Below are positions 1 through 13,400 of a DNA stretch of 64,000 bases, piece by piece. Source of the stretch: Nymphaea colorata (Eukaryota; Streptophyta; Magnoliopsida; Nymphaeales; Nymphaeaceae); the NCBI RefSeq assembly GCF_008831285.2, contig NC_045139.1, positions 6,039,204 to 6,103,203 of the forward strand, written 5' to 3'. The notes beneath the pieces were generated by a model, which ran no database searches, was not told the DNA's origin, and saw only the letters and a program-made list of their open reading frames with translations. Position 1 is the stretch's first letter. Each line of letters opens with the position of its first letter. A program made the translations under genes and the position numbers.

Positions 1-2111
1 TTATACATTAGAATACCAACAGGGTTTTCATTAATTGAGAAATAAAAGCGCATTCTACAGTAGAGGTGATCGATGGAGGTATTGCTTGAATTGTTGTTAG
101 TTTTCTCGTTTGATGTCTGCTGCATTGTATCAATGTTGTGAATTCGAATAAGAACATGAGCAAATTTAACGTTGGTGTTCTGGTTTTGCTTATTCGACTG
201 AAAGGCAGCGTATGCGTTACTAATGGCTAATAAACATTAAACCTAAAACAAGTAAAATGAAGAGTTGAGGCAAGTTAAAATATCGTGTATTTGGATTATC
301 TGAATTCCCAGACTGCCTTTTGTAACTAGTAGATTATGGAACTTCACGGTTACGTAGAAACTTCACTGCTTTTTGTAACTAGTAGATTATGGAGGTTTGT
401 TCTTTTGCAGCTTTTTTTTTTATTATTTGTGTTTTTTAACGTATGAGAGTGTATAACAGAATATCTATTATTGAAGAATCACATGCTCCACTTTTTTTTT
501 CCATTTACATCAAATATTTCGTACTTTTAACCGTAACTAATGAAAGAAAATTTATAGAAGCCAACGAAGCTTAGGACAAAGGGAAAGAACACTAAGAATG
601 CAAACACGACGAGTGGCAGCCACTACCTTATCCACAGCCTTCGACCGAAAACCTTCAAAATTTTCACAAGATTATACATATGAATAAGTTAAATCGTATA
701 TTACATACCTTAATAATATTTGTAAATGTTTTTACATTAAAGAGAACATATTATGCTTGAATTTGAGGAGCGGTGGCCCAAGGTTTATGAAAATCAGAAT
801 TTGGATCTAATTGGGCAGCTCATAATCGGGCGAACCAGATCCAAGTTGGGGTGATAGTTAATAAATTACAATATCTATATGCATTTTTTAAAAGTTGAAA
901 AATAAACAATGGGTGTGGCACCAGGAGATGGGCCAGTGAATCAAATAGACTTGTCATTGGCCAATTCAGGTTGATTTTATTAACACTGGCGCACCTCTTA
1001 CAACCAATTAAATCAGATTTTTAAGGTTTTACTTTATTATCAAGTAAGTTCTAATTTCGTCGCAAAAAATTGAAAGAGAAACGCATTTTAGAGGTCGAGT
1101 GGCTCAGTATGAACACTTTGAATGGATCACATAACATTTTCAATGAAAAATATAACCTTTTAATATAGAAGTACACAAAAAACATTCAAGTCCTTGCTGT
1201 CTATATTTGACATAGAAGATAGAGCCGCACAACTCAAGCTCCCTCGTCAAAATTAGAGTTTAAATGAGTTGAGTTCAAGTTTAATGTATGTTAGAAGTGT
1301 TAAACAAGTCGAGTTTAAGATGTAAGAACACGACTCGTTTTAACTTAACTCGGTTTGACTGAACAATGAACGTTGAATTAGAGTGCTGGCTGTCTATATT
1401 TGACATAGAAGGAAACTCGCTTGTTAAAATTAGAGTTTAATGAGTTGAGTTCAAGTTTAATGTATGTTTGAAATGTTAAAAGAGTCGAGTTTGAGTTGTA
1501 AGAACACGACTTAACTTGGTTGGACTGTATATTTATGTTGAATTATAATGAAAAAATAGTTAAAGGATAACAATTGAATGAGTCAAAAGAAACACGTCTA
1601 GATGATAAAAAGAGTGGAGTTCGAGCTCAACTTGAACTCAAGTGGAGTTCGAGATTGAGTTAAAGCTCGAGTAGGTGCGAGAAGCTACCACAAGCACGAG
1701 ATCGGGTCGGGTCTGATTTGGGTAAAATCCGATTTATCAGCACAGCAAACACAAAGGAGGAAGAGAGAGAGAGAGAGGGAAAAGACGGAGAAAAGAAAAG
1801 AGGAGAGGGAGACGGTCAAGAGAGAGAAACGAGGGGAGGTCCCGTGGTCCGTACGAAGGCCCTCTGAGCAGAGGTCGGGTTGGCAACTTCTCGCCCTCTC
1901 CTTTTTGGTGCGTCGCGTCGCGTCGTCATCGTCCTTGCCCGCTTCCTCTCTCTCTCTCTCTCTCACCCTTTTCCGGTTTCGGTGTCTCGTCCTCACTCAC
2001 TCACCCTACCCAAGAAGAGTCAGAAGCGACAGAGAAAAGGGAGTTGTGGGTAGGCGCCTATACAGTACTTGAAGTCTGTGGCTGGTGGGTGGTCGCTGGG
2101 TCGGCAGAGTG
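1..2111. other. Intergenic region and presumed promoter side of DET1
   Basis: No gene is recognisable in the first 1.7 kb, which is AT-rich and contains a tandem duplication (separate entry) and many degenerate GAGTTGAGTTC-type words near 1220-1680. From about 1740 the composition changes to GA-rich and then CT-rich sequence (GA tracts at 1764-1780, a CT run at about 1945-1964), as often seen in plant leaders. No clear TATA box was found. The transcription start of DET1 is therefore not placed. Confidence 0.5.
1197..1540. repeat. Diverged tandem duplication (two copies of about 150-190 bp)
   Basis: Copy 1 begins at about 1197 and copy 2 at about 1388, both with GCTGTCTATATTTGACATAG. Both continue with the same series of words (TTAGAGTTTAA, GAGTTGAGTTCAAG, TTTAATGTATGTT, GTAAGAACACGACT, GGTTTGACTG or GGTTGGACTG). 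Copy 1 carries an insert of about 20 bp after the first word. There is no coding potential. Confidence 0.8.
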
Positions 2112-2225
2112 ATGCCCGTTATTGAAGGAACGGCCGCCGCCGCTTGCCATCGTCGTCGTCGTCGTGGTCGGGTGAAAGAGGAGCTGCAGCAGGAGGAAGT
2201 GAAACGAGCGGGGCGGTGGGGGTGA
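2112..2225 (+). CDS. Possible upstream ORF in the DET1 leader (37 aa)
   Basis: An ATG at 2112 opens a 37-codon frame ending in TGA at 2223-2225, 35 nt before the DET1 start at 2261. The peptide begins MPVIEGTAAAAC, then has an Arg run from a (CGT)n tract and a Glu/Gln/Lys-rich end. If the transcript starts upstream of 2112, scanning ribosomes would meet this frame first. It resembles no family I know, and the GC-rich triplet repeats could create it by chance. The transcription start and translation are inferred, not seen. Confidence 0.3.
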   Translation: MPVIEGTAAAACHRRRRRGRVKEELQQEEVKRAGRWG

Positions 2226-2260
2226 AGCTGGTGTGGTTCCTGCTGTAATCTCCTGTACTG

Positions 2261-5200
2261 ATGTTCAGGAGCAGCAATAACATTGCTGCAAGAATCTTCC
2301 ACCGTCAGATCGCCACGCCCTCGCCCGGCACTAGCGTATACCCTCTCTCTTTCTCTCATATCTTGCATGTTGTGTTATAATTGAGGGGTATGTGAATTTT
2401 GAGCTATTCACTTGAGGTAGTGTTGGAGCTTTTAGTACCCGATGAGAAGAATGACAATTCTGCCTTCTGGAAACGAACATTTCAAAATTTCTGTTGGTAC
2501 TTGCTTATTCCATCTATATTTGAACTTTGAAGTTCAAACTCCAACTTAACATTATTTTCTCTCACACTGATTTTATCGACTTACTTCTTATGAACAATTT
2601 CCCTCTACCTAAGAAATTCTGAAGACTTTTGTAATCGAACTGTATATCATGTAGCTGTTTCTAACGCATGTAGCTTCCCCCTTTTTTTGGTGACATGCAC
2701 TGTTTACTTGGTCAATGGAGTGATGGACAAAACTTATTCCTTTCTTCCTTTTCTTTGTTTCTTTTATTCCTGTCTCCTAGGTCCATTGTGCCAGGCAATT
2801 CTATGAAAATCTGGTTCCAAGTTTTACCATTTATGAGGTTGACTGCCCGGACATTTGTTTCCGTAAGTTCACTGATGATGGCTTATACCTGGTAAGTTTC
2901 AGTCGGAATCAGCAAGACTTGATTGTTTATAGGCCAACGTGGCCATCATTTTCATGCAAGGAAGAGGACTGTCATTCGCATGATCTACCTCCAAAAGTTA
3001 AAAAGTTCGAGAGCTTCTTCACGCATCTTTATAGCTTACAACTTGCTTCCAGCAATGAACTTATCTGCAAGGACTTCTTTCTCTACATGGAGAACAACCG
3101 ATTTGGTTTATTTGCTACTTCAACGGCTCAAAACCATGATGCACCTGCTGCTGAAGGAGCGATTAGTGGCATCCCATCTATTGGGAAGATAACATTTTAT
3201 CTTGTGAGGTTTGTTTTGGAGTAGCAGTCTTCTTGTTTACAGCTTTCTGGTTATCATTTTTACATTTGTTAGTGATATTTCTTACTTTTTCCTTGTGGGA
3301 ACATTAGATGTTTGATTTATATTTTTGGCTCATAGTTGGCATGTCCGTCTTTTTGTTCTTTGTCATTCTTGAAAGCTCTGTTGTATAATATTTATAAACT
3401 CTATTTTGTGACATCAGACTGGAGGATGGAGTGATAATGGATGAGAGGGTCTTCCATAATGATTTCGTGAACTTGGGCCACAGCAATGGGGTCTTTCTGT
3501 ATGATGATTTGCTAGCTATAGTTTCAATCCGTTACCAGACAATATACATTCTTCAGATTCGGGACTGTGGAACCCTTGTGGATGTACGAGCTATCGGGTC
3601 ATTCTGTCGAGAAGATGATGAGCTTTTCCTCAGTTCCCATGCTCAGGTAAATAAGTGCCTATGTTTCAACCTGATTGGCTGTTCGGTTTATGAAGGTTTA
3701 AGTACCACTATACATGTAGCTTGGGCATTTATAATAACGTTAAGTTTCAGCCTCCTGATTCCCAGAAATACAAATATTAAAGAACTATGATTGGATCTTG
3801 GACATTTAGAATCAGTTAATCACATATCAGCCTCCAGAAATATGAATGTAAGAACTAGAACTGGTTTCCGTGCTGGGTGGGCATTATAACCACCTTGGTC
3901 TCAGCCTCCAGAAAATTTTCATTTGGTGCTGGCTTTTTTTATTATGATTTTTGAGAAGTGGCTTTCAGAATTGATGTCTATTGATCTGGATTTTCAGCAG
4001 CGGAATAAGAAGCCTCTGGGAAACTTATAATTGCTTTTGGACATATTAGTGGAAGACATAAAGGCGTTGTCATTAAAAAGGAAAAAAGGAAAATTAAATA
4101 CATAAAGATTGTGCAGAACTTTTGTACAAGCACGTTTTAGAGGATAGCACCAAAAGTTGCTCTAGAATGATTGACATGTATCATGTATGTGCTCCAAATG
4201 AAAATCCAAGCCTCTTTCTATCTCTAGCTATTCTTGTTCTGTTAAGTGGGTCTTGCTATAATCTTCTTGTTCTGCTCACTGGGTCTAGCCATCTTATGAT
4301 TGGATCAGTGAATTACCCATTCATTCGCCCAATATGTAGACTCACTTAATCATTTTGTTTCTGTTTCATTAGAAGGATTCTACCGTACTGAGGCTTCAAT
4401 GACTAATAATCGTATAAATTGTGCAACTGAAATTTATGCGGCTTGATAGTATATGGTTTCCTTTTTAGGGTCTGGTGGCATTTGATAAAGGTAAAAAGGA
4501 GGAGGCCTCCAATATTCAAAATGAGAATGGCTTGCAGCATCTTCAACCAACACAAGGGGGGCCTTTCTTGAGTGGTATCAAACAGCGCTTGCTTTCCTTT
4601 ATTTTTCGCGGAATATGGAATGAAGAAACAGATCATACTCTGGTTAGTTGTTGATTCTTTATCTATTTTGCAATTTATTTCTGCATTCTGAGAACAAAGT
4701 TGGAAATTTAATTTAGTGGCATTGAGTGAAATGCGCAATGTCTTTAAAAATTTACATGCTTTTTTACCATATTGAGAGTCAATTATGTTAATGATTTGAT
4801 TTTTCTTCAAAGGTTTTTGGGTACTAATGAATTCTCTCCATGAACATTGTCATGGTCTTTTGGTTTTATTGGCAGGTAGCAATTAACAGATTGGTTTTCT
4901 TCTCTTGCTGATCAGAATAATGTGAATAACTTGAATGCCCTATGTTCTCGTAATTCACTCTAAGAGTTGGAAATGATACATGTTTTACCAATAGTAAAAA
5001 ATATTAAAACTGGATATGGTCTAGCCATTTATGTGGGTATATACTGCTTTTGTATCTAGCTAAAGGCACTCTCATCAAATGTTAGAACATGTACACCGAT
5101 TTGTAAGAAAACTATCATTTTCCTCTCTTAGGGGCAATATAACTATTGCAGTATGTTCCCTCTGCAAGGTAACATCTCGAAGGATAATATTTTTGATGGA

Positions 5201-8200
5201 AGAGGATTCGTGCCTACAAGAACATATGAAATAATGTTGGGATCAAGATACATTTTGAAGAGATCCTAAATCAACGAGTCTCTCCCAAAGGTGGCATTAT
5301 ATTTTCCAGCAGTGACATGAGCATCATATTCATGAATTCAGGAGTCCACCCACAACTCATATGCCCCAACTCCTTTCATGCCAAACCAGCAATTCAATTT
5401 TCCACTATTTTCCACTTTTTTTGTCACATGTTGTCCACCCATCTGAGCATATATCTGGCTTCTTCCATCCTAAATGTCTATGTAAATATGTAGCTAGTAA
5501 TAATTTTTAACAAGTGCTATTACTTTTCACAAATTTAGGCATCAAAGAATAAATATAAGTTACTAACTTTTTGAACTTCTAATAGTGATTCTTTATTTAA
5601 TAATGGTTAAGGAAAACAAAAATAGTTGTATCTCTGTGAAAGAGACAAATGGTGCTAGTTCCCCAACTATCTGAATTGAGCACGGTGTGGAAGCTCTTAG
5701 ATGGACTGGTTGAGAAGTGGGACAGAAATGAATTTTTCCTTTGCATACAACAAATGCAGTATAGCAGCAAGGAAAAGGAAGTCCTTTACTGGATGCACCA
5801 ACTATCTATATTCTTTTTCTTGTCATCATACCTGGAAACATAACTGAACCTTTTAATTTTGCTGGCATTCCATATTACAGTTAACTATTGATACACAGAT
5901 CAAGTTCAGCTTAGCTTGATGAAAGATCAAGTTATAAGTAATAGCATCTTGGCTTGTTATTGACATTTAGCTAGTCATACTTGACTGACTGTATTGTTGG
6001 TAAAGCATCGACAATCTCCTAAGAATTTCTGTTTAGGGGTGTTTCTGTTGCATCCATGAGATCATGATCTCTACTTTTTTTGGCAGGCTAAAAGAAGATT
6101 GTCTTTTGTCTGTCAAGTTTTGTTATTTCCCCCTTCCTGTGCACATACACATACACATACACATGCAGTTCTCTTTTTATTATTTTAAACTTTAAATAGT
6201 AAATCATGCCTCTCACATATTTATGCATGTGCTAGTAGTCTATGTGGATACAGGAGCTTGGTCACCGCAAGAAGGAAATCTGTTAAATAGTTTCTCATTG
6301 GATCAAACAAATTGAAGTTATTCATTCTTTATGGTAGAGACTAGGTAGTTGGTTTTGAAACTAGCTGGGTGAACAAGGACTCTTCACCACCTTAATCTAG
6401 TTAAATTTCTTTTTCTTATTTGCACATTGTATAATATGGCAAGCATTTATTTTTGCTTGAAATAGTTGGTTTAGTTTGTAAAAATGCCAGACTGAACTCA
6501 TGTCCTGTTATCTTGTATGTTGTATCCCTGTTTTGCTTTTACACCCACTTCATTGATATGATTGAACGAGCAACTTGGACATATGGTTTTCTGGGCTTGT
6601 TACATAGCTGGGTCTAATTTTATTCGTTGACATGTTTTTTTTTTTTTTTTGTTTCTCAGAGGGTTCAATACCTGAAGAAGAAGTTTTACTTTCATTTTCA
6701 AGATTATGTTGACTTAATCATGTGGAAGGTACGTTTATTGTTCTTTTGAAATATTTCTTTATTTGAAAATATTTTTAATAGTCTAAAATAACAAATTTTT
6801 TACTGGTCATATATTTTCAAATTTTCACTTATGTTCACAAAATTCAAAGTCAAGAAGAGTTTCTCACTACTTTTGTTTGAAAGTGGGGATCTCTTATTTT
6901 AAAGTTCATCATATCATGCATATAATTGATATTGGCCTAGAGCTGTCTTTAAGTTTTTGCTGACCCTTAACAGGTGCAGTTCTTAGATCGCCATCACTTG
7001 CTGATCAAGTTTGGCAGTGTAGATGGGGGGGTATGGACTATCTTCATTTACTGAATACCTGATAATATGTTAATTATCTACCTCCCTCATACTACTTGTG
7101 GTATACTATTGGGATTTCAGGTTTCAAGAAATGCGGAACATCATCCTGCATTCTTTGCGGTGTATAACATGGAAACAACTGAGATAATTGCATTTTACCA
7201 GGTATTTTACATGGTATTTTACATTAACTGTTTCTTTTCTTTCCTTTTCTTGGGTATGTTGGAATTTGTAGCGGCTGACTCTTTTCATCTTACCAGCAAA
7301 ACTCTGCAGAGGAACTTTACTATTTATTTGAAAAATATGCTGATCACTTTCGTGCCAACTCAAGAAGTTCGATGCACACAAATTTTGTATCATCTCACTC
7401 CAATAACGTTTATGCATTTGATCAACTGAACAACATGAAGGGCAAAGCAAGTGGTTCTTCACAGGTATATTTGTAACTTAGTGCAATAGGTTATTTGCAT
7501 GAAATGGGAAAAAAATTGTGAGTGTTTCAGAAGTGCAACCTCTATGTTATATAATAAACAACTGTAGTAAGCCTATGTGCTTATTTTGGTGGTTGAAATT
7601 ACCGATAATATGGTTTTCTTTATGACATCAAAAAGTTCAATTGGCTGCGAGTTGTAAGTGCTCAAACAGATGTTTGACTCTCACCAAATTTATCTAGTTG
7701 CCCATTGAATTAATTGCAATCCACTTTTCATTGTTTCTTATGGTTTTCTCTGAATTAGAAACTCATAAGCTTTTACTTATAGTTGATTTCTATTATATCA
7801 ATCGCTAGGTCACTGTCAATCTGTTGTATGTCATTTTGTACCTTACTCTTTCATACGTTATTATTATTTTATGTTTAGATTTTTTAAACCCATATTTAAT
7901 CTTCCAGTTTGTGAAGAGGATGCTATCTTCATTGCCGTTCAGTTGCCAGTCACAAAGTCCTTCAGCCTACTTTGATCATTCTCTGTTTCGCTACGATGAG
8001 AAGGTAACATAAGGAATTATGATCTTCTGATTCAGCTTAATGAAAAAAAAAGTATTTGTGTTGTGTTGGAAACGTTAGTTCTTTTTGGATTGGCTGGCAT
8101 TTCATAAATTTGAACTTCAACGATTCAATATCTGATAAAGAATTTCTTACCTTATTTGGCATTTGAATAATGCTTGACATTATGTTTTGGCCATCAACTT

Positions 8201-9136
8201 TATTTGCTACCGCATGCATGCCATTTTACTGATAAAATGCCTGTAGCATTTTATTGGTCTTTTAAGAAGCTCTCCTTCAAGACTCCAACTCATGTTTACG
8301 GGTGTGTAAGGATATAAAATGTAAAAAATATGATACAACGAAGTAGCAGGTTTCCTTTTTTCTTGAGATTTATGGTTGACTGTACTCCACATGTAAACTA
8401 GGAAAGCAGAAAGTTGGAAACTTTTCTACTTTATATGCCTGATGCTCTGCAAGACTTCTTTCATATGGAAACTTATTTGTATTACCTTATCATCATGTAA
8501 AGCAGCTTAAGTTATCCATTATTTTGATGCATAGTTTTAATTCTCTTCGTTATGTGCAATTTCACTATTTCTATATTTGGGATCCTTTCTGTATTTTTGT
8601 GGGGGGAAGGCAGGTGGTCTGGAATCTACAAGCATTAAATTAATGTCTTAGTTGTTGCATTAACTTTCTTTAATGATCCCTTCTTGGTTCGATTTTCTTT
8701 CTTCATCGTGAAGCAAAGTAACACGCAAGAATTTGTCAATTTGCAGTTAATTTCAGCAACAGACCGTCCTAGACAATCGACTGAACATCCTATCAAATTT
8801 ATCTTGAGGAGGCCTCCATGCTCACTCAGATTCAAAATAAAGACAGGTACTTAAAAAATCTGCTGAAAAATATTAATTGCCAATTGCAGTGGAACCACCA
8901 CTATTTATAGTCGGACAAAGTGTAAATTTTTTGGTTCCAGCGGTTAGTTTAAAGTCTTAAACTTCAGTTTAACAAGAGACTTTCCTTACATTTTTACAGG
9001 TCCAGAGGCTGGCACCGGAGATGTTCGACCAAAGAGGATCTGTTCATTCTTGTTCCATCCAATCTTGCCCTTGATTATCTCAGTTCAGCAAACTTACATG
9101 CAGCCAACTGTTGTGAATATCCATTTTCGCAGGTAG
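2261..9136 (+). CDS. DET1: DET1 (DE-ETIOLATED 1) homolog, 11 exons, complete
   Basis: Splicing 2261-2335, 2781-3208, 3418-3646, 4469-4642, 6660-6728, 6974-7030, 7121-7201, 7297-7464, 7908-8003, 8747-8846 and 9000-9136 gives 537 aa without a stop. All introns are GT-AG and frames match at every junction. The product matches plant DET1 end to end: start MFRSSNNIAARIF, blocks ASSNELICKDFFLY, FGLFATSTAQ, LKKKFYFHFQDYVDLI and CQSQSPSAYFDHSLFR, and end VVNIHFRR. Arabidopsis DET1 has 543 aa. DET1 is a nuclear protein that joins COP10 and DDB1 in the CDD complex, works with CUL4 ubiquitin ligases and represses light-dependent development in darkness. The start is fixed by the conserved N-terminus. 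The exon 7/8 junction reads FYQ-QNSAEE, with one Gln more than I expect, so the 7297 acceptor deserves a cDNA check. The region encoded by exon 4 (residues 245-302) is variable in the family. Confidence 0.97.
4643..6659 (+). other. DET1 intron 4 (about 2.0 kb)
   Basis: This is the longest intron of DET1, running from GTTAGT after exon 4 to a T-run and TTTCTCAG before exon 5. It is AT-rich with a short (CACATA)n tract near 6143-6165. I see no gene, RNA or convincing mobile element in it. Confidence 0.8.
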
Positions 9137-10449
9137 TTTGCCTAGCGGGACTATCTTGATTCTCACTATGTAACAGGGAGCGTTCTGTTTTGCTACTGTT
9201 ACCGAGTGTAGGCTTCCCTTTAAATTTTGTAACATTAGTCATTTTTTATGAAAAATCTCAGCTAAATCAAATCCTTTGCATCTTCTTCTCCGCATTATAC
9301 AGAAACAAGAATGTCGATAATGAACAATTCATGTACCAAGGGGTTTGCGATCCCCATCGAGGGCTTCTTTTCTCAGCCAGGAGTACCCCAGCTTTTGGCC
9401 TTGTGGTGTTAAACTTTCTCCGTGGGCTTTGATTGTGTTTACTTACATTCAGTTTCATACAATCTTTTTTCTTTCTAATACTTTGCTCCATTTGCATTGA
9501 CAAAGATTTTTGGTGTCTCAAAGAAATTATAATGTATTAAAATGGGTCATAAATTGCTGTTAGCACGGGCGAGAAAGAATCATATTTGTAAACAAAGTTG
9601 GTGCCAATTTGAAGCAGCTCAATGATTTATTGGATGCTTGCTTGTGGAATGATCACCGATGCTTCAGTTGTCCATTTCCTGCCAAATTAATTAAACAGAA
9701 GGCGCGTTAAATAATGGGCCACAACCATCTCTGTCAAGCTAATCGCAAAGCAGAATAATATAGTCAGTGTGTTTAAACTAATGAAAAAAATATAAAAAAA
9801 AATCGTTAAACAACACGTTTCTTCATTATTTGCTTTACGCAGGCAGGCATTTTTGCCTTCTTAGTCACGAAGCGAAGGTAGGCTGGAAATTTAGCCCGAG
9901 TATTTCGTGGCTTAATCCGCTCAGTTCGTACGCGCTCGTCTCAACTTAGTTCAACATGAATTGGCTCAACGCAGCCTGCTTGCGCGTAGTAAGCTAGGCA
10001 CGAAAAATGTTTAAATTTACACTCTGATTCTGCCAGCCTGTTTATTTTGTACAGTGACGTGAATTTATATAAAATTTTGAAAAAAAAAAGACAAACTTTC
10101 ATAACAGTTATGCTGATACGAGCCGATCGATAACTTGTACTTTCAAGTTCGAGTTTGAATCAAGTTTAAGCTCTGGCTGTAATATTCTATGAAAGAAGGC
10201 TAAAGAAATTTTGTTCGTATTCATTTGGCTAGAGCTCTATAAATTAACAGCAAAGGAACTATTTCATGGCAACTTGGACAACTTATAACGATGTTTGTCC
10301 CGCATATCACTAGGAAGATCGGGATCTTGCAGTTTCAGTTTATAGTTTATCCTATACTACGGACCGCAAAGGCTCGTCCAACGCGAAGCTTTATGGTGAA
10401 GAACACATACAACACATAGCGCGCGCGAGCGAGAGAGAGAGAGAGAGAG
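9137..10449. other. DET1-TatD intergenic region
   Basis: It contains the 3' flank of DET1 and the promoter side of the TatD gene. No extra gene is visible; short frames at 9190-9521 on both strands lack recognisable features. Around 9900-10180 there are GCTCAG/GCTCGTCTC and CAAGTTCGAGTTTGAATC words of the same degenerate type seen near 1.3 and 23.7 kb. Confidence 0.6.
10238..10243 (+). promoter_or_regulatory. Candidate TATA box of the TatD gene
   Basis: TATAAA occurs in the context CTCTATAAATTAAC, 207 nt before the TatD ATG. A (GA)10 tract at 10431-10450 abuts the start codon and would lie in the 5' leader. The assignment rests only on motif and distance. Confidence 0.4.
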
Positions 10450-13400
10450 ATGGCTATGAGGCTGTTCGATGCCCATTGTCATCTGCAGGACCCGAGAATC
10501 GTCCACTTGGCGCCACAGCTCATCGACTGTGCTGTTCGATCGGGAGTAGTCCGCTTCGCCGTCAATGGCATCTCCGAGGTGAAACCGGGTGCCACCAGTT
10601 TGTTTCTCTCTCTGAATTTTGGAGTTTCTTTGTTTCCTTGACTGTTTGCTATGTGGGTCCTGGATAATCTGATAATTCGTCGAGCTGCGGAATGTAAAAA
10701 CAGAAAGATTGGCATCTCGTGAAGCAGATGGGCGAGCAATATGACTGCGTTGTTCCTTCCTTTGGCCTTCATCCTTGGTAACTAAAGTCAGACTTTCTCC
10801 TTATTGGATTGTTCTTGATCTTTTCGATGTTGATTCCTGATGGTTGTTTCGTCAAAGAGAGGAGGAGCTTAGGAATTCTGGCATATAACTTTGGGGTTTC
10901 AGGTTCGTCGAAGAGAGGACTCCGAATTGGTTGACATCATTGAGGGACTTTTTTAGGAACACGCCCGAAGCTGCAGTGGGTGAGGTATGGCTGTTTCTAT
11001 CTCTCTCTCTCTCTATCTATGTGGAAAAAAATGTATTACTTTGCTTTGAATTTTCACATTCAGATCGGTTTGGATAAAGGCTCACGGGGGAAGCAAATCG
11101 ACTTCACGACGCAGGTGGTCACTTAAAACCAGTAGATATACAAACTGAGATAGCTTCCTGTGAACATCGAAATTCTGATACTTTCATTTCTTTAAGATAT
11201 ATGTTCATTATTTGTTCGCTCTTAACATTGTCAGGAAGACCTTTCAGTGTCACGTTACACTTACGGAATTTCTTATTTTTGTAACTTTGTGGTCGAATCA
11301 TTAACATGGGAAGATAAACTTAAGAACTCATAAGACTTTAAAAGATAAATTTCTAATGAAAAAGAAACTTTTTGAACTTTTTTGATTTTGTTGAGTTTAT
11401 TCTATATTAAAAATAAACAAATAAAATTTTAATAAAAAAGAAACCTTTTTAAAGTTTTTTAAATTTTCTTGAGTACTGACTTTTGTTGGTAAAAGCGCTA
11501 GGCACAACCTAGGCAGTGATTTGAGCCTAGAGACTAGGCACATTAAGAGGTCTTAGGAAAGAAAAAGCAAGCCAATAATTGGCAACTAAATTAGAGCATT
11601 TCTCAATGAAAAGCCTATAGTTATCAACTTATAACAAAGAGAACAATTAAGTGCACAAGAACTCACATTAGACATTGCATAACATGATAAAAAGCATCAT
11701 TAATATTTTGAACAAATATGGTAAAGTTGCACAATCAAAGTTTAAAGGCCTTATAATATGGAAGAAGCAAGTTTACAATATAATGCCACTGCTTTGCAAT
11801 GTTTTAAACCTTGCAAAATGTGCTAATTTCTTCACCATAATCACAATTTCTATGCTAACATTGATTATTGTGAACCTATCTTCTAGTATAACTCTAATAA
11901 ACAAGAAAACGTATCTGGAAGATCTATGTATAATAATTTCTATATAAGATGGCTTCTATCTTTATGTTATAAAATCCTATCAAACAGGAAAAGTATGATA
12001 TATATTATTATATAGTTTTGGAGTTCCTTTGTGTGCCCTAGGCTAAAAAACAATGATTTCACTTGATTTAATGACATAGATAGAATAACAGTCTTTTTAT
12101 TATAAACATTGTTTTGGATCACTTTGGAAATGAAATCCTAATATGACCATGAAAAGTTGATACGTTGTGAGTCCATTGATTTTTTTTTTTTTAATACTCG
12201 TGATCTTCCTTTCTACATCTTCAAATAATGTGCTTCAAGGCTTTCTTTGTTAAATAAAGTATGTAAATCACATGCAACGAATTATTCTAGCCATTTGATC
12301 ACTTGATTGAATAGTCTAAGAAGGAGAATGTTGGGGCATAAAAAGTTTGCGCGCCCGTGTGTGTGTGTGTGTGTAACTTATGAAATATGAGAAGTAACTA
12401 TGAAGACTGTAGTCTGATCATGAGCCATTTGAAACGTTGATCAGCTTGAAGGTCAAAGTAAATCTGAAGTTACATTTTCAACTCAAAATACTAGTTTCTG
12501 TCCATCTTTATATGCATAACACCTTGTAAAACACCAACAAAAGTTGATTCGATGGCTTATAATCAGTTCACCTTGTGTGTATGTATAAATGCTTATATAT
12601 TATAAATAAGAGAAAAATATGTGTTTGAGCTAGTGCATAATGTACAATAACCATCCATTATTAATAGCTGCACCTACAATGCAGCTGATGCGTATATCAT
12701 GTGTGCATAGCTGCCTAATTGCAGCAACTATCTGTAACTACATGTATGTATATTTCTAATGCAAATCACATGCAATGCCCATAATAATGGGCAAACTAAA
12801 ATATGTGTAGAAGAAGAAGAAGAAGAAGAAGAAGAAGAAGAAGAAGAAGAAGAAAGCTACTTTAGATTAAAAAGAAAAAAAAAATGAAAAAAGTTGCCTC
12901 AGACTACAACAGGGAAGGAAAGCAAAAGAAGAGGAAGAAAAAGAAGACGAAAAAAATCTAATATACTGAAGAAAGAAAGAGTAGGCACTTCAGTGCCTAC
13001 GCAAGCCTATGTGCCCTAGAGAATGACCTAGATGTTTCAAATATCTGGTTACGTAGAATCAGCCCGCCCAGGCAACCAGTGAAACACCTAGTTGCATTTC
13101 TAATAAGATGGGTATTAACTAGTACTTTTAAGAAGAATGATGAATAATAACCTTTTTACAAAATGTGCATTAAATTGTCATCTTGAAGAACATGGAAGCA
13201 TATATTTTTCTTTCTATATTTTTGCCGAAAAGATTGAAATATTTGTCATATAATCTATGAGCTGATTCTGATTGTCATTTTTAGTATCTATTTCTAGGTT
13301 GAAGTTTTCAGAGGGCAACTTGAACTGGCCAAGGAGTTGGGGAAGCCAGTTTCAGTTCACTGTGTTCGTGCCTTTGGTGACCTTCAAGAAATATTGCAGT

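Noticed and set aside
1685-2368. Minus-strand frames of 103 and 120 codons upstream of DET1
   Set aside because: Their composition is set by GA/CT and CGT repeats, and they overlap the DET1 leader and first exon in antisense.
12809-12854. CRISPR-like or coding repeat
   Set aside because: It is a simple trinucleotide array within an intron of a plant gene, with no spacers.
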